A stretch of DNA of 64,000 bases from Nageia nagi (lineage: Eukaryota; Pinophyta), in assembly GCA_050084985.1 (NCBI GenBank), contig JBITNC010000001.1, positions 191,270,001 through 191,334,000 on the forward strand, given 5' to 3'. A model generated the notes under the pieces. That model did not search any database. It was not told where the DNA came from and worked only from the letters and a program-made list of their open reading frames with translations. Below, one piece after another: positions 11,890 through 24,730 of the stretch; position 1 is the first letter of the stretch; each line of letters starts with the position of its first letter. Both the position numbers and the translations under genes were made by a program.

Positions 11890-12015
11890 CCTCATTTTGG
11901 TCTACAGGTGGTGGCACCGCCTTATCTCATCCGATTACAGAGCTTAATTTCCCTCTGCTCTGCCTCTTAAGGAGCATGGATCAAGAGGTCCACAGATCGA
12001 ATCTCACCCATGCCA
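11890..12015 (+). repeat. SINE-like segment in the element C leader
   Basis: It has TGGTCTACAGG, which fits the A-box consensus, and GATCGAATC, which fits the B-box consensus (near 11,993). The text between resembles a tRNA arm. Spacing of the boxes (about 85 nt) is longer than usual and no tail or target duplication was found, so this is tentative. Confidence 0.35.
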
Positions 12016-13089
12016 AACCATACAAAAAGAATTGTTTCATCATTTTTCTTCTGCATTGCCATTGTTAAATCTCTATTCTTTCTTTATTATTACCGATGAC
12101 CGCCAATCAAACGGGTGTTGCAAGAATCTAACTCACATTATTCCGCACATCCATTTCGATCTTTTCCACCTGCACTATGTAGGGAGGATTATCCACAGTT
12201 TCACCTCCTCTCTCACTGAAAGCCTTCATGGCCTTCATCACCTTCTACCATTGCAGCTGCCCTTTATGACCTTCGCTCATCGCTTGACCGCCTCCTCCTG
12301 CCACCCCATGCGACTTACCGCCTCCTCACCGACTTTGGTCTCCCTCTGCCGCCTAGCCTCTCAACCTCCACGTGGCTTAACACTCCTACGCATGGTCACC
12401 TTTCAATTTTTTTTTTTTCAACTATAGTTGTTGAGCTTTTATTTTTTTTACCAACTACGAAAGGGTTTGACTTTTTATGTCTAGGTTTAATTAACCATTT
12501 AAGGGATTTTACCTAAGTCTTTTTTAAGTATTTCATGTTTCCTAAAAGGGACACCTGTGCTATTTTTTAAGTAAACAAGGGAATTTTTTTTTACTTAAAA
12601 TGCATACTTAAAAGACAAATTTTAGCATACAATTTTTTAGGGATAAAACTTTAAGTGAAAAGGGGGACTTTGTCTAATTTTTGCCTTAAATCTTTATCTA
12701 GATCTTGCATGGATCTTGCATACTAAATTTGTAATGCATGCCTCTTAATCTTGTGTAGGAATAAAGCATGCTTAGTACTTAAAATTTTAAGTTAAATAAT
12801 GCATGATGCATGTTTATTACTTAATTTTTAAGTCATGGAATAATGCATGTCTAAAGCTATGGATTAATGCTAAGTAGGACTTAGCCTTTTTTTAATTCAT
12901 TAAGTATTGAATGAATTTATGCACTTGAGCAAAGTATGCAAAATGTAAAAATGTCCTTTAGGGGGTTGGTACAAAACTCATTGGACTCTTAAGGTTTCAA
13001 GTTCTTGTGGATGATGTATTTTTTAATACTTTACTTTATATTTTTGCATAATTGCTTTATACTTGCAATATGCAAAATATTGAAAGTAA

Positions 13090-13520
13090 CCCTTAAAATG
13101 AACACATCCGCATGTACTTTTCCACAACATGACTTGTTTGGGGAGCCACGAGGTGAGGACAGGGCAGACTGGAGCCTTTTTAGTCCGAAGAACCAAGTGG
13201 TGGTAAATCCATCTTAATTGCCCCTAAGACCTCTATTGGATTGGACATAACTCTATTAGGTGGACAGGCATGTGTGTAGTGATACCACATGTCCGCACGT
13301 CCATTCAGGGATTATCCTGATAACCTAGGAGGAAAATTGAAAACCTTAAAAAGATAATTAAAATGGTCAGTCCAAGATACGTCAGATCCTTGGAAAATAG
13401 TTGGTACTTCTCCTTGGGAGAGTATATTACTGACCAAGGTGAACTGGTAGTACTTGGGCTCCACTCTGCAGGCATTCAGGTGAAGGCCTAATTCTATACA
13501 AGAAAATAACCCCAACTTTA
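13090..13520 (+). other. Conserved leader core, element C copy
   Basis: A non-coding stretch just upstream of gag that is also present at 20,200-20,640 (D), 30,290-30,720 (A, minus) and 48,770-49,200 (F), much better kept than the leader around it. It contains the stem GGCATGTG/CACATGTC (13,267-13,274 and 13,286-13,293) with an 11-nt loop, TGTAGTGATAC, that is identical in all four copies. A role in packaging, dimerisation or translation is inference. Confidence 0.7.
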
Positions 13521-13646
13521 TCCTTCTACGGATCTTGGTTTATAAGTTTGCACATGTGGGACATGTTTACTTATCAATGTTTTATTTGTATAGATGGTAA
13601 ATTGTAAAAATTTTCATTCTTATTGCATATTTACTTTTGTGTAGCA

Positions 13647-16577
13647 ATGGTTGAAACCTTCATACCCAAGCATATACTCGATGGTTCCAACTTTGGCATA
13701 TGGGAACCTCATATGAAAGCTGAGTTACAAGCAAGGAAGCTGTGGCAGACAGTTAATGAAGACATGGTCACTCCTACAGATGAGAAGGCTCTTGAAATCT
13801 ACAACTCAAAGAATGAGTTAGCAACTTCAATGATTTATCGTGTAGTTTCAGATGATGTTCTTCTCATGATCTCTTCTTCAACATCAGCAAAGGAAGCTTG
13901 GGATAGGCTGAAGAAAATTTACCTTGGGTCAAAATTTTCAAGGAGGTTCACCATTTTACAAAAGTTGTTGCAATATAATCAAGGTGAAGATGAAAGTGCT
14001 TCTATCTACTTGAACAAAATTATTGACCTTAGGACACAACTAGTTGGCTGTGGGTGCAACTGGATCAATGATGAGTTCATGGTCTTCATCATTCTTCAAA
14101 GCCTTTCTACAAAGTTTAGTAACTTTATCATGGTTATGGAAACAAGGCTCGATGATGAAGAAGATGTCATCTCTCTTGATAACCTTTCTAGACTCCTTCT
14201 GAAGAATGAGGAAACTTTGAATAAGAAAATGTTGAACCTTTCTCCAAAGGACAATAACATTGCTCTAGGAGCAACCAAAACTCCTTTCAAGAAGAAGTTC
14301 AAAAATTATAAATTCAAAGATAACAAATCTTCATCTACCTTCAGAAAGTATGAGAAAAAGGGCAACAATAATGGCAACTTCATGCAAAGGAATGACAAAG
14401 CTAGATCAAGCAATCCAACACCTAAGGAAAATTTTGATGGAAATTGTAACTTTTGTGGCATCTTTGGGCACAAAGAGTATGATTGTCGTAAAAAGAAATT
14501 TGCTCAAAAAGGCAAGGGAAATGCAAATGTGAGAAATTTCAATAATAGAAAGAAGAACAAGCATGCTGCTATTGTTGCCTACTACTCAATGACTCAAACT
14601 ATTTCAAATGATTGGATTGTTGATTCAGGATGCACTAATCACATGTGTTATGAAAAGGATAAGTTTGAAAACTTTCATAAGTACAAGAAGGATGCAGTTG
14701 TGATAGGTGATAATACAGTCCTTAATATTCAAGGAATAGGGAGTGTGAAGATTCATGGAAAGGTTCTTGATAATGTCTTTTATGTGCCTAAACTAAGGAT
14801 GAATCTTATCTCCGTAATTCAGATTGCAAGGAAAGGATACTCATTTGAGTTTACCTCACACTCCTAGTGTGTTAAGAAAGGACTTGCCACCTTGATGAAA
14901 GGATCAGTAAAGGATGACCTTTATATTGTGGATCAAGTTCCTTCAAAGCTGTGTCTTGCTACAAATGTTTATTCAAAGGGTAATCTTTGGCATCAACGAT
15001 TAGGGCACCTTAACCACAAGAGTATTCAAGATATGAAAAATCAAGAACTTGTGGAAGGTTTACCTAATATTTCACCCACAATTGGTCTTTGTGAAAGGTG
15101 CATTCTAGGAAAGATTAATAGGAAAAAGTTTGAAAAAGATAAGGCAACTCAGGCTACTCGTCCTCTTCAACTTGTGCATTCAGATTTGATGGGTCCATTT
15201 CAGACTAAGTCTCTAGGGGGAGCTTCTTATGTTCTTACCTTCATTGATGACTTCAGTATGATGACATTTGGTTATCTACTTAAGCACAAGGATCAAAATT
15301 TTGACAGGTTTAAAGATTTCAAGGCTCTTGTTGAAAATTAAATTGATTTTAAGATCAAGATGCTGAGATCTGATAATGGGGGTGAGTATAATAGCAATGA
15401 TTTTAACAACTATTGTGTTAAACATGGGATCAAGCGGCAATTCATAATCCCTTACACTCCTCAACAAAATGGAGTTGCTGAAAGGAAGAATCGAACCATT
15501 ATGGAAATGGCAAGGTGCATGTTGGGTAACCTTCCTAGTTTCTTATGGGGAGAAGCTATTCACACTGCTATTCACACCCTAAATAGGTGTCCTACTAAGG
15601 TAGTTGAAGGTAAAACTCCATATGAAACATGGACAGGAAATAAACCTAACATCTCACACTTTAGGGTCTTCGGTTGTGATGCATTTGCCTTCATTACCTC
15701 AGAGAAAAGAAAGAAGTTGGATAAAAGATTAGAAAAATGCATCTTTGTGGGGTATGATAATCAGCATAGAGGTTACAGGCTCTACTCCTCATCCCATACA
15801 ATAGTCTTTGTTTCTAGGGATGTCAAGTTCAATGAACTTCCTGAGGATACAACTTCTCATGCTGAGGTGTCTGATTCCGATGATTCTTTGCTTGCACCTA
15901 ACTGGTTGGATGATCATGTAGGGAAGTCACCACAAGAGCAAAATTCTCAAGCTCAGAGAAATACAAGGAGTATGACCTTGAATAACTCTTTATTTGCCAA
16001 AATTGATAATACGAATGAGCCATCAACCTTCAAAGAAGCTTACAAGCAAGAATGTTGGATGGAAGCTATGAAAGTTGAGTATGAGATGCTCATGAAAAAT
16101 GAAACTTGGGATTTGGTTCCTTATCCCAATGAGAAAAATGTGATTGGAAATAAATGGATATACAAGGTCAAGTACAATTCTGATGGAAAAATTGAAAAAT
16201 ACAAAGCAAGGTTAGTGGCCAAAGGATTCACTCAGAAATATGGTATTGATTATGAGGAAACCTTTGCTCCTGTGGCCAAGATGCCTACTATCAGGATAAT
16301 CCTTGCTCTTTCTACAGCTCAAGGATGGAAATCTTTTCAACTTGATGTCAAGAGTGCATTTCTCAATGGTGACTTGGATGTAGAAATCTACATGAATCAA
16401 CCAGAAGGATTTATTCCAGAAGGAAAAGAGTCTCTTGTGTGCAAGCTAAAGAAGTCTTTGTATGGACTTAAGCAAGCACCTAGAGCATGGTACAAGAAAA
16501 TTTTAGGATTCTTTGCAGATATTGTTTTTTTCAAGTGCTTCTCTAACTCAGATCTCTATGTACTCAATCAAGGAAAA
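13647..16577 (+). pseudogene. Element C gag-pol, 5' part (gag, protease, integrase, RT N-half)
   Basis: Starts at ATG 13,647 (MVETFIPKHILDG). The gag domain is followed by a CCHC knuckle (CNFCGIFGHKEYDC), protease DWIVDSGCTNHM, integrase HHCC (WHQRLGHLNH...LCERC) and the DDE block (HSDLMGPF, RSDNGGEY, QNGVAERKNR). RT then starts (KWIYKVKYNSDG, FAPVAKM, LDVKSAFLNGDLD). One reading frame is kept from start to 16,577 apart from stop codons at 14,865 (TAG) and 15,339 (TAA for CAA). The frame is then cut by element D within RT, just before YVDD, and resumes at 26,199. This copy was capable of coding in the recent past. Confidence 0.93.
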
Positions 16578-17081
16578 TGTTAGAATTTGTAATGAAATAT
16601 TGTGAATATCTAAACTCCTTGTAAGTTCAATTAATCACTTAAAGGATATGTAGATACCTTAAGAGATTAATTTAATTCTTTATTATGTGTGGACTTTGAC
16701 CTAACCATGGGGTTAGTTGGTAGGTTAAAGTTAGGTCACACATTTATTGTAACCCTAACCTAACCTTTGGGTTAAAGGGAGGTTAGGGAGGTGCTCTCAA
16801 GCTATAAATAGAGGGCCTCTCCTCTTGTAAACACATCTAAGTTTCGGAGTAAGATTACTCTACTTGGTTGTGTAGGAGAGAGCAAGAGAATAGTTGTAAG
16901 AGAGGCATAGATTGAGAATAGAGAACTAGTTGTGGATGTACTCCCAAGGAGGGAGGAACCACATTATATTGGTGTCATATTGTGTGAATGTGTTAGTAGC
17001 TTGTAGATGTTGCATGTTGAATGTGATTGAGCTTTCTATAGTCTTGGACCTTTGGGAATTAGATCTAGGCTAATTCCAACA
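16578..17081 (+). repeat. 5' LTR of element D
   Basis: 504 bp, TGTTAGAATT to AATTCCAACA. TATA box at 16,803-16,810. Primer binding site TGGTATCAGAGC at 17,084-17,095, a perfect initiator tRNA-Met type. Confidence 0.95.
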
Positions 17082-17584
17082 ATTGGTATCAGAGCTTGGT
17101 GTGGAAGCTCTTCTTCTACATTTTGGAGGTTCTTCATCCTTCTCAAATTTGGAGATCTTAATCCTAATCTTCTTGGTGAGGTAAATTCAAGAGAAGGTAT
17201 AACCTCCTTCATATAATCTCCTTCATTTTTTTAATTTTTGGCTTATGCACTAATGATACTAACATTATTTGCTATGTGTTGAGCTTATTTTTTTTGTTTG
17301 GGCAATACATGGCTAACAAAATTGTAATATGATGTTCCTTGTTTGTTGTTATTGCTTATACTAATCTTTTTTTTACTTGCAATTTTTACAAATTGCTTAA
17401 ATTGCTACATTTAAAAAAAAAAAAAAAGGTTAGCATACAACATTTGAGAAATATTACAATTTTTTTTTCTACTCAAAAGAATAAAAGGAGGACTTTACTT
17501 TATTTACAAGTTTTTGAAATACTTACATAGTATTTTTTATATAAGGAGGATTTTTAAATTATCAATTTGTATATAAATAAAAAA

Positions 17585-18845
17585 GGGATATGCACAAATT
17601 GGATACATTGAAAGGGTCTGGGAATTGTTTGACAAAATGTACTCAACTTAATATTTCAAACTCGAGAACTCAATTAATAGATAATATGCATATAGAATGT
17701 TGAAGCTGTGTTCCTGGAATACATTTTTTTTAGGCATACATGCATTAGAAAGTTAGTCTAAAATGTAAGCTTGCAGGACCAACATTTGGTAATGTGCCTT
17801 GTGTATCACATCAAAAACTAGTTTCACTTTTAAGTGATCAGGGTAAGATATGCTCACTTGTTGATTAGAAAGAAGTGTTACAGTGCTATTCTTCTTCTTC
17901 ATGCAATGCCATCCTATCTTTTTCGGATGATGATTCACTTTCCAAGGCTGCAAAAGAGGCACACAAATTGCTTAACAAGATGCATAATGCAGACACCATT
18001 GCATGGATTGAAATGATCGTAGAATCTGCACAAAATGAAATTATTTGGTGTACACCTATGAAGCTTTCAACTGTATGTCTGAACGAGACGTCTTCTCATG
18101 GTCTCAGAGATTCTGATTTCAGAGAAGGCAATCACCTCTCAGTGAGGAAGCTTTCTACTGTATGTCTGAACGAGACGTCTTCTCATGGGCTCTAAGCTTT
18201 GGCTTTCAGTGAAGAAATTTACCTCTCGTCTAGGAAATCGAACTTCAATTAATTTCCTTAATTTCTTCACCGCTACCAAAGACATGGCTTTTCTCATGGG
18301 CAATGACACTGTTTCACCAAATACAACAAACACCAGCAGTAGTCCAACCAGATCATTTCACCTTTTTTCCATCATCGTCAAAGCATGCGCAAAACTGGGA
18401 GATTTGGAACAGGGTTTGTACATACATGAAAGACTCCTTAAAACCAGATTTCTATCACATGTTGTAGTTGTGAATGCCATGGTAGACATGTATGCAAAAT
18501 GTGGAAGTTTAGAGAAGGCATGGGAATTGTTTGACAAATGTGTGATTTAGACACAGTTTCATGGAATGCAATGATCGTAGGATATGCACAAAATGGATTT
18601 CCTAAAAAGGCCAGAGAGACTTTTAAGCATATACAATTGTCACACATAAAGCCAAACTTTGTAACCTTTGTCACCATTCTTCCAACATGTATCACACGAC
18701 CTCCTCCTTCGCCAGCTGACTACGATGCCCCTACATGTCCTCCCCTGTAGCCTCCTCCCTCGTCAGCATGGATGGACTCCATGGCCACCCTCTATTCTAC
18801 GAGACATGCACAAAATGGATACATTGGAAAGGTCTAAAAATTGTT
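17585..18845 (+). pseudogene. Captured PPR gene fragments in the element D leader
   Basis: Several pieces of a plant PLS-type PPR gene. At 17,585-17,640: GYAQIGYIERVWELFDKM. At 18,061-18,234: an 87-bp (29-codon) direct duplication, each copy reading CMSERDVFSW in one frame. At 18,340-18,540: FSIIVKACAKLGDLEQG, IHERLLKTRF, VVNAMVDMYAKCGSLEKAW, LFDK. A 1-nt loss at about 18,538 then shifts frame into DTVSWNAMIVGYAQNGFP and IKPNFVTFVTILPTC (to 18,690). A last GYAQNGY-like scrap lies near 18,800. PPR proteins bind organellar RNA; this fragment lacks a start, a targeting peptide and a C-terminal domain, so it should be inert. The scrambled order suggests rearrangement after capture. Confidence 0.85.
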
Positions 18846-20199
18846 TGGTTGTTGGTTCTCCTCGATCCTGAGTTGCTCCGGATCTACACCTGTAGTCGGC
18901 CTTCATAGCAGTCTCCTCCTCTCTCTGCTCTGTAGCCAGCACTCTCCTCCTTCTCCTCTCCTCTTGAGCTCCTCCTCTCAGCCACCAGCCTCCTGCACAA
19001 GCCTCCTCTTCCATCTCACCATTAATTGAAACCTTACATGTACTCCTTCCTTTCTTGTTGAGTATTAATTCTTGTTGACCATTTTTACCTTCTTTCTATG
19101 CTCCTCCACAAGCAACATACTCTTCTTGGTAAAAGAAAAAGGGGGGGTCTTTTTTAAGTATAAACATGCATTTAATTTTTATTTTACCAACTAGAAAGGG
19201 GATTGATTTTTTTTTCACCACCTAAGTCTTAAGAACCCAACCAAACCCCTTAGCATTAATTTTTTGTTGACTACTCCCAAGAGGCAACGTATACTCCTTC
19301 TTGGTAAGGGAAGGGTTGCCATCACTTCTTTACCTATATGCATTTATTTTTTTGACTTGAAGTATTTTAGAGTGCTTGAAGTAAAAGAAGCATTAAATTG
19401 CATAAAGCAGGGGTATGGGTCTCCTATTACAACTTGCACACATATACTTCTTAGGCATTTATTTTTTAACTTACTTGCTTACAAGTTAATTGTTCCCATT
19501 AAATGGACTTAGGAGTACTTAGAATATTTCTAATACTTTACTCCAAATTGCATGTTTAAAATTACTAAAAGTGCACATGCAATTTTTTAATGCTAACCTC
19601 TTAGCCTTTTTTGTAAGCATAGTAATTTAGCCTAAGCATGCTATTTTTTAAGTAAATAAGGGAAATTTTTACTTAAAATGCATACTTATAAGACAATTCT
19701 TAGCATACGATTTTTTTTAGGGATAAAACTTTAAGTGAAAAGGGGGAATTGGTATATTTCTACTTAAATTTTATCTAGATCTTGCATGATAGACTTGTGA
19801 TGCATGTCTCTTTATCTTGTAAACCTTAATCTAGATCTTGCATACTAGACTTATGATGCATGTATCTTTATTTTGTTTGAAGAATAAAACATGCTTAGGA
19901 CTTAAATTTTAAGTTAAATAATGCATGATGCATGATTACTTAATTTTTTTAAGTCATGGAATAATGCATGTTATGAATTAAATGCTAAGTAGGACTTAGT
20001 TCTTTTTTAATTCATTAAGTAGTTGAATATATTGAGCAAAATATACAAAATGTAAAAGTCCTTTAGGGGTTAGTACAAAACCCATTGGACTTTTTAAGGT
20101 TTTTTTTCAAGCTCGTGTGGATGATGCAATTTTACTTTACTTTATTTTTGCACAATTTGCTTATACTTGCAAAAATACAAATATTGAAAGTAACCCCTA

Positions 20200-20640
20200 A
20201 AATGAACACATCCGCACGTATTCTTCCACAACATGACTTGTTTGGGGAGCCACAAGGTGAGGACAGGGCAAACTGGAGCCCTTTTAGTCTGAAGAACCGA
20301 GTGGTGGTAAGTCCATCTTAATTGCCCCTAAGACCTCTATTGGATTGGACATAACTCTATTAGGTGGACAGGCATGTGTGTAGTGATACCACATGTTCGC
20401 ACGTCCATTCAAGGATTATCCTGATAACCTAGGAGGAAAACTGAAAACCTTAATCAAGATAATTAAAATGGCAGATCCAAGATACGTCGGATCCTTGGAA
20501 AATAGTTGGTACTTCTCCTTGTGAGAGTATATTACTGACCAAGGTGAACTGGTTGAGGACTGGTAGTACCTGGGCTCCACCTTGCAGGCATCTAGGTGAA
20601 GGCCTAATTCTACACAAGAAAACAACCCCAACATTATTCA
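20200..20640 (+). other. Conserved leader core, element D copy
   Basis: Counterpart of 13,090-13,520. It keeps the 11-nt loop TGTAGTGATAC between GGCATGTG and CACATGTT (outermost pair now G-U), and the outer GGAC/GTCC arms. It also keeps the downstream blocks AGATACGTCGGATCCTTGG and CTGACCAAGGTGAACTGG. Confidence 0.7.
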
Positions 20641-20758
20641 TCTACGGATCGTGGTTATAAGTTTGCACATGTGGGACATGTTTACTTATGTTTGATTTGT
20701 ATAGATGGAAACTTGTAAAATTTGCATTCTTATTGCATATTTATTTTTTGTACAAACA

Positions 20759-23700
20759 ATGGTTGAAACCTTCATACCCAAGCACATACTCGATGGTTCC
20801 AACTATGGCATATGGGAACCTCGTATGAGAGCTGAGTTACAGGCAAGGAAGCTATGGCAGATAGTAAATGAAGATCTAGTTGCTCCTATAGATGAGAAGG
20901 CCCTTGAAATTTACAACTCAAAGAATGAGTTAGCAACCTTAATGATCTATCGTGCAGTTTCAGATGACATCCTTCTCATGATTTCTTCCTTGACATCAGC
21001 AAAAGAAGCTTGGGATAGACTAAAGAAAATTTACCTTGGGTCCAAATTTTCAAGAAGTTTCACCATTCTACAAAAGTTGTTGCAGTATCGTCAAGGAGAA
21101 GATGAAAGTGCCTCAATCTACTTGAGCAAAATCATTGACCTCAGGACACAACTGGTTGGCTGTGGGTGCAATTGGATCAATGATGAGTTCATGGTCTTCA
21201 TTATTCTTCAAAGCCTCTCTACAAAGTTTAGTAACTTTGTCATAGTTATGAAGACTAGGCTCGATGATGAAGAAGATGTTATCTCCCTTGACAATCTTTC
21301 TAGACTCCTTCTGAAGCATGAGGAAACTTTGAACAAGAAAATGCTAAACATTTCTCCAAAGGATAATACCATTGCTCTAGGAGCAACCAAAACTCCTTTC
21401 AAGAAGACATTCAAACATTATAAATTCAAAGACAACAAATCCTCATCTAGCATCAGGAAGCACAACAACTTCAAGCAAAGGAATGACAAAGCTGGATCAA
21501 GCAAACCAACACTGTGGGAAAAGTTTGATGGGAATTGTAACTTCTGTGGCATCTTTGGGCACAAAGAGTATGATTGTTGCAAAAATAAATTTGCTCAAAA
21601 AGGAAAGGGAAATGCAAATGTGAGAAATTTCAATAATAAAAAGAAGAACAAGCATGCTGCTTCTGTTGCCTACTACTCAATGACTCAAACTATTTCAAAT
21701 GATTGGATTATTGATTCAGGATGCACTAATCACATGTGTTATGAAAAGGATAAGTTTGAAAATTTTCATAAGTACAATAAGGATACAGTTGTGATAGGTG
21801 ATAATACAGTCCTTGATGTTCAAGGAATAGGAAATGTGAAGATTCATGGAAAGGCGCTTGATAATGTCTTTTATGTGCCTAAGCTAAGGATGAATCTTAT
21901 CTCTATAATTCAGATTACAAGGACAGGATGCTCATTTGAGTTTACCTCACACTCTTTGTGTGTTAAGAAAGGACTTGCCACTTTGATGAAAGGATTAGTA
22001 AAGAATGACCTTTATATTGTGGATCAAGTACCTTCAAAGATTTGTCTTGCTACAAATGTGTGTTCAAAAGGTAATCTTTGGCATCAACGATTAGGGCACC
22101 TTAACCACAAGAGTATTCAAGATATGAAAAATCAAGAACTTGTGGAAGGTTTACCTAATATTTCACCCACAATTGGTCTTTGTGAAAGGTGCATTCTAGG
22201 AAAGATGAATAGATAAAAGTTTGAAAAGGATAAGGCAACTCGGGCTACTCGTCCTCTTCAACTTGTGCATTCAGATTTGATGGGTCCATTTCAGACTAAG
22301 TCTCTAGGGGGAGCTTCTTATGTTCTGACCTTCATTGATGACTTCAGTAGGATGACATTTGGTTATCTACTTGAGTACAAGGATCAAACTTTTGATCGAT
22401 TTAAAGACTTCAAGGCACTTGTTGAAAATCAAACTGATTTTAAGATCAAAATGCTGAGATCTGACAATGGGGGTGAATATAATAGCAATGAGTTTAACGA
22501 TTATTGTGTTAAACATGGGATCAATCGATAATTCACAATCCCATACACCCCTCAGCAAAATGGAGTTGCTGAAAGAAAGAATCGCACCATTATGGAAATG
22601 GCAAGATGCATGTTGGGTAACCTTCCTAGTTTCTTATGGGGAAAAGCTGTTCACACTGCTATTCACACCCTAAATAGGTTTCCTACTAAAGCAATTGAAG
22701 GAAAAACTCCATATGAAACATGGACAGGAAAGAAACCTAACATCTCACACTTCAGGGTCTTTGGATGTGATGCATTTGCCTTCATTACCTCAGAGAAAGG
22801 AAAGAAGCTAGACAAAAGATCAGAAAAATGCATCTTTGTGGGGTATGATAATCAGCATAGAGGTTACAGGCTCTACTCCTCATCCCATAAAATAGTCTTT
22901 ATTTCTAGGGATGTCAAGTTCAATGAACTTCCTAAGGATACGAATTCTCATGCTAAGGTGTCTGATTCAGATGATTCTACGCCTGCATCGAACTGGTTGG
23001 ATGATCATGTAGGGAAGTCACCACAAGAGAGAAAAATTCTCCAGCTCAGAGAATTACAAGAAGTATGACCTTGAATAAATCCTTATTTGCCAAAATTGAT
23101 AATATGAATGAGCCATCAACATTCAAAGAAGCTTCCAAGCAAGAATGTTGGATGGAAGCTATGAAAGTTGAGTACGAGGCACTTATGAAAAATGAAACTT
23201 GGGATTTGGTTCCTTATCCCAATGAGAAAAATGTGATTGGAAATAAATGGATTTACAAGGTCAAGTAAAATTTTGATGGAGAAGTTGAAAAATACAAAGC
23301 AAGGTTAGTGGCCAAAGGATTCGCTTAGAAATATGGTATTGATTATGAGGAAACCTTTGCTCCTGTGGCCAAAATGCCTACTATTAGGATAATCCTTGCT
23401 CTTTCTGCAGCTTAGGGACAGAAAGTTTTCCAACTTGATGTCAAGAGTACATTTCTCAATGGTGACTTGGATGTAGAAATCTACATGAATCAACCAGAAG
23501 GATTTATTCCAGAAGGAAAAGAGTCTCTTGTGTGCAAACTAAAGAAGTCTTTGTATGGACTTAAACAAGCACCTAGAGCATGGTACAAGAAAATTTTAGG
23601 ATTCTTTGCAGATATTGGTTTTTCCAAGTGCTTCTCCGACTCAGATCTCTATGTACTCAATCAAGGAAAAGACGTGGTCTTAATTCTCCTTTATGTGGAT

Positions 23701-24657
23701 GATCTTCTCATAACAGGCAACAATATTGAAATCATCCAAGAGTGCATATCCAAACTGAAGGCAACATTTGAAATGACTGATCTAGGTCTATTGCATTACT
23801 ATCTTGGAATGCAAGTATACCAACACAAAGATTGTACTTATCTTAGTCAATCTAAGTATATATTAGACATCTTGCAAAAGTTTGGAATGGAGGAGTGTAG
23901 ATATGATGCAATACCTATTTATCCTAGAATCATTGTATCACTAAGCTCAGATTCTCAGTTGGCTGATGCTACAACTTATAGGCAATTGATCGGTAGTCTT
24001 CTGTATCTGACTATCTCTTGTCCTGATATTGCCTTTGCAGTGAATCTGATGGCACGATTCATGCAAAAACCATATGTTGAACACCTCAATGCTGTGAAGC
24101 AAATCTTGAGGTATGTGGCAGGGATAAAGGATCTTGCTCTTAAGTATTCCAAAGTGCCCTCAATTATTCTCTCAAGGTTCTCAGATTCTGATTATGGGGG
24201 AGATAGAGATGATATAAAATCAACCTCTACATATGTGTTCAGCATTGGTTCAGGTGCTATCTCTTGGGCTTCCAAGAAGCAACCTACTGTGACTCTTTCT
24301 ACCACCGAAGTTGAATATCGAGCTATGTCTGTTACCACCCAAGAAGCTATTTGGCTAAGACATCTTCTGAATGAAATTGGGTATAAGCAAAATGGCCCAT
24401 CTCTTATTTCTTCAGATAATCAATCGGCTATCTCTTTGGCTAAGAATCCTGTGTTCCATCAGAGAACCAAACATGTGGAAATCTAAGCCCATTTTATTAG
24501 GGAGAAGGTTCTAGATGACATCATACACTTGGAGTATTGTCCATCTACTGAAAACTCTGCTGATCTATTCACCAAGCCCCTTCTTGAAGCTTAGTTCAGC
24601 AAGCTTAGGGATTCTCTCGAGTTGGTGAAGTTGCCCTCAAGGGGGAGTGAAGTTTGA
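20759..24657 (+). pseudogene. Element D gag-pol, nearly complete but with stops and one frameshift
   Basis: Start ATG 20,759 (MVETFIPKHILDG), stop TGA 24,655-24,657 (SRGSEV), about 1,300 codons. In order: gag; CCHC knuckle (CNFCGIFGHKEYDC); protease DSG (DWIIDSGCTNHM); integrase HHCC and DDE blocks (HSDLMGPF, RSDNGGEY, QNGVAERKNR); RT with LLYVDDLLITGNN; RNase H with STTEVEYRAM and DNQSAISLAKN. All catalytic motifs I can check are present. Damage: stops at 22,214, 22,529, 23,266, 23,326, 23,413, 24,484 and 24,592, and one extra base near 23,040. Five of the seven stops look like CAA/CAG to TAA/TAG when compared with element C. It is a recently dead autonomous copia. Confidence 0.94.
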
Positions 24658-24730
24658 ACCTTTGTTAATGATGACAACTTCACCTCTAAGAGGCTCTTTT
24701 GTTGTTGTATAGCATGTATTGATTATGATA

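Larger units (their letters stand above)
10651..13646 (+). other. Element C leader (3 kb) between primer site and gag
   Basis: An unusually long leader. It holds a PPR gene fragment (11,503-11,792), a SINE-like segment (about 11,890-12,015), a C-rich block rich in CCTCC (12,170-12,390), AT-rich stretches, and the conserved leader core (13,090-13,520). ORFs in it are chance or captured sequence and not retroviral-type genes. Confidence 0.75.
17096..20758 (+). other. Element D leader (3.7 kb)
   Basis: Long leader with PPR gene fragments (17,585-18,845), a C-rich CCTCC block (18,690-19,020), AT-rich stretches, and the conserved leader core (20,200-20,640) before gag. No frame in it looks like an element gene. 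Confidence 0.75.

Noticed and set aside
12032-12427. 131-codon ORF in the element C leader
   Set aside because: It crosses a C-rich low-complexity block shared with other leaders in different frames; no domain, and it lies in a retrotransposon leader.
13005-13217. Possible envelope or extra ORF upstream of gag in C and D
   Set aside because: The short ORFs in the leader core (13,005-13,217; 20,085-20,321) look alike only because the RNA is conserved; they carry no domain and are absent as frames in A and F.
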